Of a stretch of DNA of 46,413 nucleotides, positions 32,324 to 40,672 are shown piece by piece; within the stretch, counting starts at the first letter, position 1; every line of letters begins with the position of its first letter. The DNA comes from Bacteroidaceae bacterium (lineage in GTDB: Bacteria > Bacteroidota > Bacteroidia > Bacteroidales > Bacteroidaceae), in NCBI GenBank assembly GCA_017453465.1, contig JAFTEV010000048.1, positions 1 to 46,413 on the forward strand. Direction: 5' to 3'. Position numbers and translations under genes: made by a program. The notes beneath the pieces are model-generated. The model saw only the letters and a program-made list of their open reading frames with translations. It ran no database searches and was not told where the DNA came from.

Positions 32324-34240
32324 ATGAGTGAAATTCAGAACCCCACTGAGGAACCTGCTGCTCAGCCAGTAGCCGCAGAACCCGTAGCCGAAACCACCGC
32401 AACAGCAGAAGCCGCACCCAGTGCCGCCCCAAGTGCTGAAGAAGAACAGGAAGCTACCGCCGAACCAGCAGCCGAAGCAGACTGCACAGAAGAAGAACCT
32501 CAGGCAGAAATCTCGACTGCATCCCCACTCTTCCAGAGCAAGGCAGAAGTCCTTGCACGCCTGAAGCAGATTGCCGAGACAGGCGAAGAATCATCGCGCC
32601 AGGAACTCGACAGCCTGAAGAGCCTGTTCTACCGTCTGCACAAGCAAGAGATTGAGGAAGCCTACAAATCGTTCATCGATGGTGGAGGAACACCCGAAGA
32701 GTACCAGCCTGCCGAAAACAACGACGAGGCAGAGTTCAAGGCTCAGATGGCCATCATCCGTGAAAACCGCGCCCAAATTGCCCAGCAGCAAGAAGCTGAA
32801 CGTGAGGCAAACTACCAGAAGAAACTCGAAATCATCGAGAAAATCAAGGCGTACATCGAGAACCCAGACGAGGTGAACCGCGTCTATAACGATTTCAAAC
32901 AGCTTCAGCAGGATTGGAACGAGATTAAGAACGTGCCAGCAGAAAAGGCCACCGAACTCTGGAAGACCTACCAGCAGGTGGTGGAACAGTATTACGACAC
33001 CCTGAAGCTGAACAACGAACTGCGCGCCTACGACTTCAAGAAAAACCTGGAACGCAAGACAGCCCTCTGCGAAGCTGCCGAAAAGCTCACCGAGGAGGAG
33101 GACATCATCGCCGCCTTCCGCAAGCTCCAGCAGCTGCACGCCGAGTTCCGCGAGATTGGCCCCGTGCAGAACGACCTGCGCGAGGAGATATGGAACCGAT
33201 TCAAGGCTGCCAGCACCATCATCAATAAACGCCACTACGAACACTTCGAGGCACGCAAGCAGCAGGAGGAAGAAAACTTGCAGAAGAAGACCGAAATCTG
33301 CGAAACCATCGAGAGCTACGACCTCGACAGCCTCAAGACCTTTGCAGAGTGGAACCAGCTGAGCGAGAAAATCACCGAGCTGCAAGCCCAGTGGAAGACC
33401 ATTGGCTATGCGCCGCAGAAGATGAACGTCAAGATTTTTGAACGCTTCCGCGCCGCCTGCGACAGGTTCTTCACCCGCAAGGCAGAGTACTTCCAGACCG
33501 TCCGCAGCAGCCTCAACGAGAACTACGAAGCCAAGCTCGCACTGGTCGAGAAGGCCGAGGAACTGAAGGACAGCACCGACTGGAAGGCTACCACCGACAT
33601 CCTCATCGAACTGCAAAAGAAGTGGAAGGAAATCGGCACCGTGCCCAAGAAGTACAGCGACCAAATCTGGCAACGCTTCAACGCCGCCTGTGACGCATTC
33701 TTTGCAGCCAAGAAAGAGGCAGGAGCCGACTCGCGCAGCGAACAGCAGGAGAACTTGCAGAAGAAGCAGAGCATCATCGAGCGTCTGGCCGCCATCGACC
33801 CCGCCGACATGGAGAGCGAACTGCGCGACATGCTCCGCAAGGCCCAGCAGGAGTGGAACGAGATTGGCCACGTGCCCTTCAAGGAGAAAGACAAGCTCTA
33901 CAAACTCTTCCGCGAACAGATGGACCGCCTCTACGGAGCTGCCAGTGCCAACGCCACTCGCCGCCGCGTGAACAACTTCAAGAATGCTATCAAGGAAGGC
34001 GGAGCCGACCGTCTGCGCGACCGACTGCTGCGCCAGCTCGACATTCTGCGCAACGAAATCAAGACCTACGAGAATAACCTCGGTTTCCTCAACCCCAGCA
34101 GCAAGTCGAAGCAGGGCAACGCCCTCGTTGAAGAGCTGAACCGCAAGGTGGACAAGCTCCGCAGCGACCTTGAAGAGGTGAAAGCCAAGCTGTCCTCGCT
34201 GGACGAAAAAGAGAAAGAAGGAGACGAAAAAACAGAATAA
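32324..34240 (+). CDS. DUF349 repeat protein
   Basis: 638 residues. An acidic, alanine-rich N-terminus (1-70) is followed by about five helical DUF349 repeats of roughly 70-80 residues, recognisable by LQQDWNEIKNVP, LHAEFREIGPV, LQAQWKTIGYAP, LQKKWKEIGTVP and AQQEWNEIGHVP, and a final coiled coil. Highly charged and almost entirely helical. The biochemical role is unknown; such proteins may act as scaffolds. It is cytosolic by its lack of a signal or membrane segment. The DUF975 gene starts five bases after its stop. Confidence 0.85.
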   Translation: MSEIQNPTEEPAAQPVAAEPVAETTATAEAAPSAAPSAEEEQEATAEPAAEADCTEEEPQAEISTASPLFQSKAEVLARLKQIAETGEESSRQELDSLKSLFYRLHKQEIEEAYKSFIDGGGTPEEYQPAENNDEAEFKAQMAIIRENRAQIAQQQEAEREANYQKKLEIIEKIKAYIENPDEVNRVYNDFKQLQQDWNEIKNVPAEKATELWKTYQQVVEQYYDTLKLNNELRAYDFKKNLERKTALCEAAEKLTEEEDIIAAFRKLQQLHAEFREIGPVQNDLREEIWNRFKAASTIINKRHYEHFEARKQQEEENLQKKTEICETIESYDLDSLKTFAEWNQLSEKITELQAQWKTIGYAPQKMNVKIFERFRAACDRFFTRKAEYFQTVRSSLNENYEAKLALVEKAEELKDSTDWKATTDILIELQKKWKEIGTVPKKYSDQIWQRFNAACDAFFAAKKEAGADSRSEQQENLQKKQSIIERLAAIDPADMESELRDMLRKAQQEWNEIGHVPFKEKDKLYKLFREQMDRLYGAASANATRRRVNNFKNAIKEGGADRLRDRLLRQLDILRNEIKTYENNLGFLNPSSKSKQGNALVEELNRKVDKLRSDLEEVKAKLSSLDEKEKEGDEKTE

Positions 34241-34245
34241 GCCCT

Positions 34246-34836
34246 ATGAGCACTACAACATTCAAGAACCAAGCCCTTGAATCCCTGAAAGGGAAATGGG
34301 GCAACGCCGTCATCGCAGCCCTGATTTACTTCTTCATTGCAGGATGCATTTCTGGTACATCGTCATTCACCTTTGGCATCCCGACCATCCTGATTTCCAT
34401 CCCGATGGGATGGGGATTCAGCATCTATTTCCTGCGCATCGCACGCAAGGAAGACGTGGATGTCAGCAGCCTGTTCGACGGATTCAAGGACTACGGTCGC
34501 ATCCTGCTCACAGGAATGCTGATGGCCCTCTACGGACTGCTCTGGACCCTGCTGCTCATCATCCCAGGCATCATCAAGAGCTACTCCTACGCCCAGACCT
34601 ACTTCATCCTGAAAGACAATCCAGAACTGCGCTACAACGGTGCCATCGAGCGGAGCATGAAGATGATGGACGGCCACAAGATGGACCTGTTCCTGCTCGA
34701 CCTCAGCTTCATTGGCTGGTATCTGCTCTGCGTACTCACGCTGGGACTGGGCCTCTTGCTGGTGATTCCCTATCACTACACAGCAAAGGCACACTTTTAC
34801 GAAATGTTAAAACAGGCAGAACCGGCAGCTGAATAA
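34246..34836 (+). CDS. DUF975 family integral membrane protein
   Basis: 196 residues with about five hydrophobic segments (AVIAALIYFFIAGCISG, TILISIPMGWGFSIYFLRIA, LLTGMLMALYGLLWTLLLIIPGIIKSYSYA, LFLLDLSFIGWYLLCVLTLGLGLLLVIPYHYTA). The loop SYAQTYFILKDNPELRYNGAIERSMKMMDGHK is the DUF975 signature. Function unknown. Translationally close to the DUF349 gene (5 bases). Confidence 0.85.
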   Translation: MSTTTFKNQALESLKGKWGNAVIAALIYFFIAGCISGTSSFTFGIPTILISIPMGWGFSIYFLRIARKEDVDVSSLFDGFKDYGRILLTGMLMALYGLLWTLLLIIPGIIKSYSYAQTYFILKDNPELRYNGAIERSMKMMDGHKMDLFLLDLSFIGWYLLCVLTLGLGLLLVIPYHYTAKAHFYEMLKQAEPAAE

Positions 34837-34868
34837 GCCCCGATTTTTGCACACTGAAAACACGCCTC

Positions 34869-34917
34869 GGCTTCCAAGTGCTTAGAGACAATAATCTCAA
34901 GCACTTGGAAGCCTTTT
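34869..34917 (+). terminator. Terminator after the DUF975 gene
   Basis: GGCTTCCAAGTGCTT at 34869-34883 pairs with AAGCACTTGGAAGCC at 34899-34913, extended by GAGA/TCTC around a 6-base loop, followed by TTTT. A very stable hairpin. Confidence 0.8.
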
Positions 34918-34919
34918 CT

Positions 34920-35029
34920 GTAGCAATGCTTCACTACCGCATAGGCAATGCGTCGCGCTCACGTAGGCAATGAACCCCGCCGCATTGCCTACACGGGAGC
35001 GACGCATTGCCTACGCGACTGGTAACACT
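34920..35029. repeat. 22-nt periodic array with inverted half, locus B
   Basis: Five 22-base units beginning at 34920, 34942, 34964, 34986 and 35008. Units 2 and 3 start TAGGCAATG; units 4 and 5 start TGCCTAC, the reverse complement of GTAGGCA. The two halves therefore form a long imperfect hairpin of about 30 bp per arm (34941-34972 with 34982-35014), while the 22-base phase is kept across the centre. Lies between two converging genes. Confidence 0.6.
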
Positions 35030-35086
35030 TCGTAACAAAAGCCAGCCGCAACCAACCCGAAGCCACTGCCAAAAGGAACAAAACAG

Positions 35087-35128
35087 CTGTGCCCCCAAAA
35101 GCCTCTTGCGAAACTTTTGGGGGCACAG
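35087..35128 (-). terminator. Terminator for the YfcE-like gene
   Basis: CTGTGCCCCCAAAAG at 35087-35101 pairs perfectly with CTTTTGGGGGCACAG at 35114-35128, a 15-bp stem, 24 bases beyond the end of the leftward gene. No T-run. Confidence 0.6.
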
Positions 35129-35151
35129 TCAAACGAGCCTTTCCTCTCCTG

Positions 35152-35679
35152 CTATGGTCGCAGCTGAGCCATTGCCACGCCCTGCACCTTGTCACCCAGT
35201 TCGATGACCTCCAGGTCCTTGATTTCCGCTCCGTCGATGGTGAACCGAACCAGCGTGCGCACCTGGTGGAAGCCCGACTGCCCTGCCGCACCGGGGTTGA
35301 TGTGCAGACAGCCAATCGTCTTGTCGTACATGACCTTCAGCAGATGGGAATGTCCCGAAATGAAGAGCCGGGGCGGACGGGTGTACATCGTGCCGCGAAT
35401 GGAGGGGTCGTACTTCCCCGGATAGCCGCCGATGTGCTTGATGAGCACATCCACTTCCTCACACTTGAAGCGGTACTTCTCGCTGAAACGGTAGCGCAAG
35501 TCGCCACCGTCGATATTTCCATAGACAGCCCGCAGGGGGGCAATGGCAGCCAACTGGTCGGCCACGTCCATCGTGCCGATGTCGCCCGCGTGCCAAATCT
35601 CGTCACACTCGGCAAAGTACTTCCTGTACTTCTCGTCCCAATAACCGTGGGTGTCGGATAAAAGTCCTATCCTTTTCAT
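35152..35679 (-). CDS. YfcE/MJ0936-like metallophosphodiesterase
   Basis: 175 residues from ATG 35679 (MKRIGLLSDTHG). Calcineurin-like phosphoesterase motifs: SDTHGYWD (metal Asp/His), HAGDIG, GNID, and SGHSH; short form as in YfcE, which hydrolyses phosphodiesters. Natural substrate unknown. Not the longer upstream frame, which runs through the promoter. The promoter's -7 box ends nine bases before the ATG, so the transcript is nearly leaderless. Confidence 0.88.
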   Translation of the reverse strand: MKRIGLLSDTHGYWDEKYRKYFAECDEIWHAGDIGTMDVADQLAAIAPLRAVYGNIDGGDLRYRFSEKYRFKCEEVDVLIKHIGGYPGKYDPSIRGTMYTRPPRLFISGHSHLLKVMYDKTIGCLHINPGAAGQSGFHQVRTLVRFTIDGAEIKDLEVIELGDKVQGVAMAQLRP

Positions 35680-35688
35680 AATTCTGCA

Positions 35689-35696
35689 CAAAGGTA
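35689..35696 (-). promoter_or_regulatory. Promoter -7 box TACCTTTG of the YfcE-like gene
   Basis: Minus-strand TACCTTTG at 35696-35689, with the ATG at 35679. Predicted leader only about 4 bases. No TTTG at standard spacing. Confidence 0.6.
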
Positions 35697-35741
35697 CAAC
35701 TTTTCCCGATAAACAATCATAGGCAAACCACGAGTTAAGAC

Positions 35742-35767
35742 AAAAAGGCAACAAATTGTGCCTTTTT
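35742..35767. terminator. Short A/T-flanked hairpin between divergent genes
   Basis: AAAAAGGC at 35742-35749 pairs with GCCTTTTT at 35760-35767 around a 10-base loop. It looks like a bidirectional terminator yet lies upstream of both divergent genes, so it may insulate their promoters or be incidental. Confidence 0.35.
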
Positions 35768-35796
35768 CTCATCAAAAACACCGTTCAAGTGCAAAA

Positions 35797-35823
35797 TGGA
35801 CTAATTTGGACTAATTTGGACTT
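35797..35823. repeat. Short 10-bp tandem repeat
   Basis: TGGACTAATT repeated twice plus a partial third copy ending TGGACTT, about 45 bases upstream of the promoter at 35843-35875. Period of about one helical turn; could be an operator. Confidence 0.5.
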
Positions 35824-35842
35824 CAAAATGAGTTGAAATGAA

Positions 35843-35875
35843 CTTGGAGAAAAAGATAAGGAATGGCTACCTTTG
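35843..35875 (+). promoter_or_regulatory. Promoter of the cohesin-like protein gene
   Basis: CTTG at 35843-35846 (one base off TTTG), a 21-base spacer and TACCTTTG at 35868-35875. The leader to the ATG at 35984 is about 100 bases. Confidence 0.65.
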
Positions 35876-35983
35876 CAAAGAAATTGTCTGTTTGCCTATA
35901 GGAATGGCAATGGTAGTGCGCAGACACTATATTTACTTTTAATTATCCCCAAAACAACATTTATAATTAAAATTTCAAAAATC

Positions 35984-36937
35984 ATGGAAAAGCTTTACCT
36001 TTCATTAGTGATGATGCTGCTGCCCTTGCTGGCAATGGCCGACAATGTGTTGAAGACAGAAAACATCAGTGTGCAACCAGGCAGACAAGTTGTGCTGCCC
36101 ATTAACCTGGAGAACAGCGACGAAATCCGCGCAATGGGCTTTGACCTGGTACTGCCGGAAGGAGTCAGTGTGGCCGCAGCCAGCATGACAAACCGTGCTA
36201 CCAAACATCAGGTTACATTCAAAGAATTTGATGATAACAACAACGCATACAAGTTTGCTGTCTTCAGCATGAGCAACAATAACTTCACAAACAAAAGTGG
36301 CACCATCGTCAATGTGACATTGAACATAGACAAGGACATGGCACAGGGCAACTACGACATTCAGCTGAAAGAGGTGGAATTTTCGGTCCCCAGCACAGGA
36401 CTTAACACTGGTGCCGACTACACTTCACAAATGACGATTGACGTAAGCAACCGCATGAAGATGCCCGACATTGTGGGCGGAGTAGGTTTCACAACAACAC
36501 TGCCCATCAGCCTTGACAATGTGGACAACGTCCGTGCTGTCGGCTTTGTTCTGCATTTGCCCGAAGGCGTCAGCATCATAGAGGACGGAGCAGAACTCTC
36601 AAGCCGTGCCAGCCGTTCACATCAGGTTAGCTACAACTTAGTACAAGAAGGGGAATACAGATTTGCCATCCTCAGTATGGGCAACAAGAACATCAGGAAC
36701 AACGAAGGCATCTTGCTGACAGTCACCCTGAAGATTGCTGATGACGTAGTGCCGCAGGACTACAACATCACACTGAGCAACATCGAACTGTCAGCCACTG
36801 GCGAAGGTCTGAAACAGGCCGACGACTATACAGCCAAGATGACCATCCAGACTGTGGGCGACATCGACGGCGACGGCCAGTTCACGCTGAACGACATCAC
36901 TGCCCTGATTGAACTCTATTTGAGCCGAGGACTCTAA
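35984..36937 (+). CDS. Secreted protein with two cohesin-like domains and a dockerin-like tail
   Basis: 317 residues from ATG 35984. Signal peptide MEKLYLSLVMMLLPLLAMA (1-19). Two related beta-sandwich domains, about 21-155 and 160-290, share VLPINLENSDEIRAMGFDLVLPEGVSV and LPISLDNVDNVRAVGFVLHLPEGVSI and resemble cohesin modules. The end, VGDIDGDGQFTLNDITALIE, is a single dockerin type I-like calcium loop, as in the protein ending at 23809. It could therefore both capture and be captured by dockerin-bearing partners (inference). The frame extends 37 codons upstream without signal-peptide logic, so the ATG at 35984 is preferred. Confidence 0.8.
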   Translation: MEKLYLSLVMMLLPLLAMADNVLKTENISVQPGRQVVLPINLENSDEIRAMGFDLVLPEGVSVAAASMTNRATKHQVTFKEFDDNNNAYKFAVFSMSNNNFTNKSGTIVNVTLNIDKDMAQGNYDIQLKEVEFSVPSTGLNTGADYTSQMTIDVSNRMKMPDIVGGVGFTTTLPISLDNVDNVRAVGFVLHLPEGVSIIEDGAELSSRASRSHQVSYNLVQEGEYRFAILSMGNKNIRNNEGILLTVTLKIADDVVPQDYNITLSNIELSATGEGLKQADDYTAKMTIQTVGDIDGDGQFTLNDITALIELYLSRGL

Positions 36938-36951
36938 ACATAGCACCCGTG

Positions 36952-37149
36952 TGCCGCACCGATGGCAATGCTGTGCCACTCATCCCGCACAGTTCTGCCA
37001 CTCACGCAGCACTGCAGTGCCACCCGCAAGACACAGTTGTGCCGTCCCAATAGCAATGAAGTGCTACTGGGGCGGCACTGCTTTTCGCCCAAGGCGGGAA
37101 GCCTGTGCCATCCGCACAGCAAAAAAATCTGCCAGGAGAGCGCAATTTT
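36952..37149. repeat. 22-nt periodic array, locus C
   Basis: Nine consecutive 22-base units beginning at 36952, 36974, 36996, 37018, 37040, 37062, 37084, 37106 and 37128. Units 1-5 and 8 start TGCC; most have GCA at positions 14-16, so each junction contains GCA-N6-TGC, including the perfect palindrome GCACTGCAGTGC at 37009-37020. The last units are more diverged. It lies between the cohesin-like gene and a promoter at 37186-37193. Confidence 0.7.
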
Positions 37150-37185
37150 GTCCCCCACCATGATTCCTTGTTCAACAAAATTCCA

Positions 37186-37193
37186 TACCTTTG
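37186..37193 (+). promoter_or_regulatory. Promoter -7 box TACCTTTG before the small basic protein
   Basis: TACCTTTG followed by CAGAAATTTTT, almost identical to the surface-operon promoter after array A (TACCTTTGCAAAAATTTT). The ATG at 37217 is 23 bases downstream. No good -33 TTTG at 20 bases. Confidence 0.6.
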
Positions 37194-37216
37194 CAGAAAT
37201 TTTTCAATCCAAATCC

Positions 37217-37957
37217 ATGGACGTACAGGAAAACAACAACGAAAACAGACGGACGGTTGGTTCGCTGTTGTTGGAACTAGGGCGGCTGTTGCTGTTGCTG
37301 CTTTTGGCTATCTTGAAACGAATCATCAGGATAGTCTATAAGTCGGTGCGCATCTCCGTGGCGTTTGCCAAACTGTGCGCACGGTCGGCCATCGAGTGGT
37401 GGCAGGACAAGAGCACACAGGAGAAAGTGCGATTCATCCGCCTGAAACTGAGGCTCTGGAGCAGACTGGCTTGGAAACACACATTGCAGGGATGCCGCAA
37501 GCTGTGGCAATGGACAGTGCTGGGCTGCAAGGCAATGGTGAAGTATTCGGCCATTGCCGTGCGTCTGCTGTGGAAAGGGCTGGTGTGGCTTTGCACCAAC
37601 CTGGTCCAACTCATCCTCCACATGAAACCTACGCTCATCCGCATGGGACGGGCGATGAAAAGGGGCTGGAAACGGATGCGCCGTGGCATGAAGCTGCGCC
37701 GCATCAGACGCAAGCGCGGCTACGAGGCGTTCAAGCGCAACGGAGGCATGAAGCATGTGCTGGAGCAGGCCAGCAAGTCGCTGAAGTCGTCCATTCAGTC
37801 CTACATGGAAGAGGAACAGGACGATGTTGACCCGAATGCTATCACGGAAGACGACATCATCGAGGAACGATTTGAAGAACTGGAGCAGGGCAACAAGGCT
37901 CATGCCATCAGCAAGAAGATTTTCTCTTCGGTGAAGAACATCGTGGACACGGAGTGA
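37217..37957 (+). CDS. Unidentified basic membrane-associated protein (246 aa)
   Basis: I do not recognise a family. Residues 15-35 (LLLELGRLLLLLLLAILKRII) are a strong hydrophobic segment, and 85-115 contain two further weaker ones (LGCKAMVKYSAIAVRLLWKGLVWLCTNLVQLIL). The stretch 118-160 is very basic (RMGRAMKRGWKRMRRGMKLR), while the last 60 residues are acidic (MEEEQDDVDPNAITEDDIIEE). The start at 37217 fits the promoter; the much longer open frame upstream crosses the 22-nt array. It lies 27 bases before the MscS gene, so a linked membrane function is possible. Confidence 0.65.
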   Translation: MDVQENNNENRRTVGSLLLELGRLLLLLLLAILKRIIRIVYKSVRISVAFAKLCARSAIEWWQDKSTQEKVRFIRLKLRLWSRLAWKHTLQGCRKLWQWTVLGCKAMVKYSAIAVRLLWKGLVWLCTNLVQLILHMKPTLIRMGRAMKRGWKRMRRGMKLRRIRRKRGYEAFKRNGGMKHVLEQASKSLKSSIQSYMEEEQDDVDPNAITEDDIIEERFEELEQGNKAHAISKKIFSSVKNIVDTE

Positions 37958-37984
37958 TAATGAATAATTCATAATAAATGATCA

Positions 37985-40531
37985 ATGCAGAGATTTGTTT
38001 TTATCTTGACTGTCATGCTCTTTTCGGCACTGCCCTCTTCGGCTGTGCTGAAGGAGAAATCGTTGGCTCGCACACTGGGGGTACTCAGGCTTGAGCTGTA
38101 CAACAACTGGAAGAAGCAGAAGACGTTCATGGCTCGCTATGAGGCGCAGGAAAAGCAGCAGCACGCTAAGCTGGTGGAGTATATGCAGCGCAGCGAGCAG
38201 ATTGGCCTGATGCTCTATTCGCAGAAGTCGGACTACACGTTTGACATTGCTTATTCGTGCCAACAGGCCATCCTGCTGTATGATGAGCTGACCCACACCA
38301 ATGTGCCATACGACTTGATTCGCAGCCGAATGCGAAACGAGATAGCCCGATACGACAGCCTTATTTATGCGCTGGAGCAGCTGCCGCCCGCCCTCAACCG
38401 AGCCAGCAAAGCTCCGTCGGCCATCGACTCGCTCCTCACGCTGGTGGCCGACTCTATGCTGAATGCCGATGCGGAAGCAAAATTCGACACGCTCAGCAAG
38501 GAGCCGTTCTTCTTGAACGAAGAGGAGATTGTTGACCGCGAACAGTGTCTGATTTACGCCAAAGCACTCAGGAACAACATCGTGCGTATGTACAACAGCA
38601 TCAACATCGACAAGCAGTACTATGACGATGTGACCGACAAGGTGGAGAGACTGAACCACTACGCCGAGAAGAAATACCAGGAACTACAGGAAAGCATCTT
38701 CTCCAGCGGCGGGAAAAACTACTTCAGCATTCTGAGTTCATTGCCTATGCAGTGGAAGATGATGGGCATGGACTTCCAGGAGAAGTATATGCCCCTCAAG
38801 ACCGGCGACGTGCAGTATTCCGAGTGGCGCGGCCCCGCAATCCTGTTCACGTCCGTCTTCATGGTCTTCTATATTATAATAGGTGCACTGCTCAGCAACA
38901 TCATCCTGCGCTGGATTGTGCCGAAGCGATTCCGCACCGAAAGCTATCAGCACAAACGCCCTGCCCTCATCATGGCACTGGGCATCCTGATTTTCATCAT
39001 AGCCATCATGATTATTCGCAACTCCTTCGACCGCAACGTCATCAGGATGTCCACGGGTCTCATGGTCAACATAGCCTGGCTGATGGAGGTGGTGCTCATG
39101 TCGCTGCTGTTCAGGCTGAAGGGCGGACAAATCAAGGCTGGTGTGAGGATGTACACGCCGTTTATCGTCATGGCGTTCATCGTGATTATCTTCCGCATCA
39201 TCCTGGCTCCCAACACGCTCATCAACATCATCTTCCCGCCCATCTTGCTGATTTGCACCATTTGGCAAATCCGCACGGGGAAGAAGTACCGCAAGCAGCT
39301 GCCACTGAGCGACAAGTTCTACTGCGGCATTTCGCTGGCTGTCATCCTGTTCTCCACACTCATTGCATGGTTTGGCTACACGCTGTTCAGCGTGCAGGTC
39401 ACCATCTGGTGGACATTCCAGCTGGCTGCCATACAGAGCATTACCTGCATCTACGACCTGATGGAATGGTATGAGAAGAAGTATCAGCTCAAGCGTGTGA
39501 AGAAGGCCATGGGCAAGCACATGTCGGACAAAGAACTGCTGGAACATGCCAAGAGGGGAGAATTTATCTCGCACACCTGGTTCTACGACCTGTTCAACAT
39601 TGCCGTGGTGCCCGTGGTGGCTGTCCTTTCCGTGCTGGTGTGCATCATGGCCGCAGCTGCGGTGTTCGAGATGACCAGCTTCTGCAAAACCTTCTTCTTC
39701 AGCAACTTCATCGACGAAAGCGGACTCATACAGATTTCGCTCTTCAAGATGTGTCTCGTCATTGGCTGCTACTTCATCTTCAAATACTTCAATTACGCTG
39801 CTCGCGCCTTCTACTTCGCCTACAAGAAGTCGGTGGACAATGGCACGCAGGACTTCAACAAGACACTGGCCCGCAACATCATCCAGATTGTGGTGTGGGG
39901 CACCTACTTCATTGCCGCCCTCGTCTTGCTGAAAGTGCCTCGCAGCGGCATAGAAATCATCAGTGCAGGTCTGGCCACTGGTATGGGTTTCGCATCGAAA
40001 GACCTACTGGAGAACTTCTTCTACGGCATTTCGCTGATGAGCGGTCGCGTGCGCGTGGGCGATTATATAGAATGTGACGGCATCACGGGCAAGGTGGAAA
40101 GCATCACCTACCAGAACACACAAATCACCACACTCGACGGCTCGGTCATTGCCTTCCTGAACACTGCCCTGTTCAACAAGAACTTCAAGAACCTTACGCG
40201 CAACCACCAGTACGAACTGAACAAGATTCCCGTGGGTGTGGCCTACGGCTCAGATGTGAAACATGTGCGCGAACTCTTGCTCGAAGCCTTGCAGCCCCTG
40301 TGCACAAAGACAGCAGACGGCAGGGACATTGTCAGCCCCGAACACCCGCTGGCTGTGGCATTCTCCAATTTCGGAGACAGCAGCGTTGACCTCTTTGTCA
40401 ACTGCTGGTTGCTGGTTGACCAGAAGATTGTTTGGCTGGCAAAAGCAAAGGAAGCCATCTACAATGTTTTGAACGAAAACAACATTGAGATTCCATTCCC
40501 GCAAAGAGACCTCCATATCCGAAAAGACTAA
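37985..40531 (+). CDS. Large MscS-family mechanosensitive channel
   Basis: 848 residues: signal peptide (MQRFVFILTVMLFSALPSSA), a long periplasmic helical domain (about 25-270), roughly eight membrane helices, then the MscS pore and beta domain (about 620-840). The pore helix region has AGLATGMGFASKDLLENFFYGI and the beta domain VRVGDYIECDGITGKVESITYQNTQITTLDGSVIAFLN. It resembles the E. coli MscK/YbdG class with extra helices, and would open under membrane tension. Preceded by an unidentified membrane protein gene. Confidence 0.93.
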   Translation: MQRFVFILTVMLFSALPSSAVLKEKSLARTLGVLRLELYNNWKKQKTFMARYEAQEKQQHAKLVEYMQRSEQIGLMLYSQKSDYTFDIAYSCQQAILLYDELTHTNVPYDLIRSRMRNEIARYDSLIYALEQLPPALNRASKAPSAIDSLLTLVADSMLNADAEAKFDTLSKEPFFLNEEEIVDREQCLIYAKALRNNIVRMYNSINIDKQYYDDVTDKVERLNHYAEKKYQELQESIFSSGGKNYFSILSSLPMQWKMMGMDFQEKYMPLKTGDVQYSEWRGPAILFTSVFMVFYIIIGALLSNIILRWIVPKRFRTESYQHKRPALIMALGILIFIIAIMIIRNSFDRNVIRMSTGLMVNIAWLMEVVLMSLLFRLKGGQIKAGVRMYTPFIVMAFIVIIFRIILAPNTLINIIFPPILLICTIWQIRTGKKYRKQLPLSDKFYCGISLAVILFSTLIAWFGYTLFSVQVTIWWTFQLAAIQSITCIYDLMEWYEKKYQLKRVKKAMGKHMSDKELLEHAKRGEFISHTWFYDLFNIAVVPVVAVLSVLVCIMAAAAVFEMTSFCKTFFFSNFIDESGLIQISLFKMCLVIGCYFIFKYFNYAARAFYFAYKKSVDNGTQDFNKTLARNIIQIVVWGTYFIAALVLLKVPRSGIEIISAGLATGMGFASKDLLENFFYGISLMSGRVRVGDYIECDGITGKVESITYQNTQITTLDGSVIAFLNTALFNKNFKNLTRNHQYELNKIPVGVAYGSDVKHVRELLLEALQPLCTKTADGRDIVSPEHPLAVAFSNFGDSSVDLFVNCWLLVDQKIVWLAKAKEAIYNVLNENNIEIPFPQRDLHIRKD

Positions 40532-40625
40532 GCAAAATGACTAAAAAACGCCCCGTTTTCTAAAAAAAACACAATAAAAGTGCAAAAAAAGGGCGCAATG
40601 TTGTGATGGTAAACAAAAAAAGTAT

Positions 40626-40633
40626 TACTTTTG
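40626..40633 (+). promoter_or_regulatory. tonB promoter -7 box TACTTTTG
   Basis: TACTTTTG at 40626-40633 followed by CG; a GTTG lies 22 bases upstream. Leader about 35 bases to the ATG at 40673. Confidence 0.6.
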
Positions 40634-40672
40634 CGTCAAATAGCGTGAACTAACTAAAAAATAACAATACTT

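Noticed and set aside
32591-33871. Long minus-strand open frame opposite the DUF349 gene
   Set aside because: Leucine/valine-rich shadow of a highly charged helical gene; no start context or promoter.
36952-37149. Possible CRISPR array at the 22-nt repeats
   Set aside because: There is no alternation of constant repeats with unique spacers, the unit is too short, and no cas gene is in the window.
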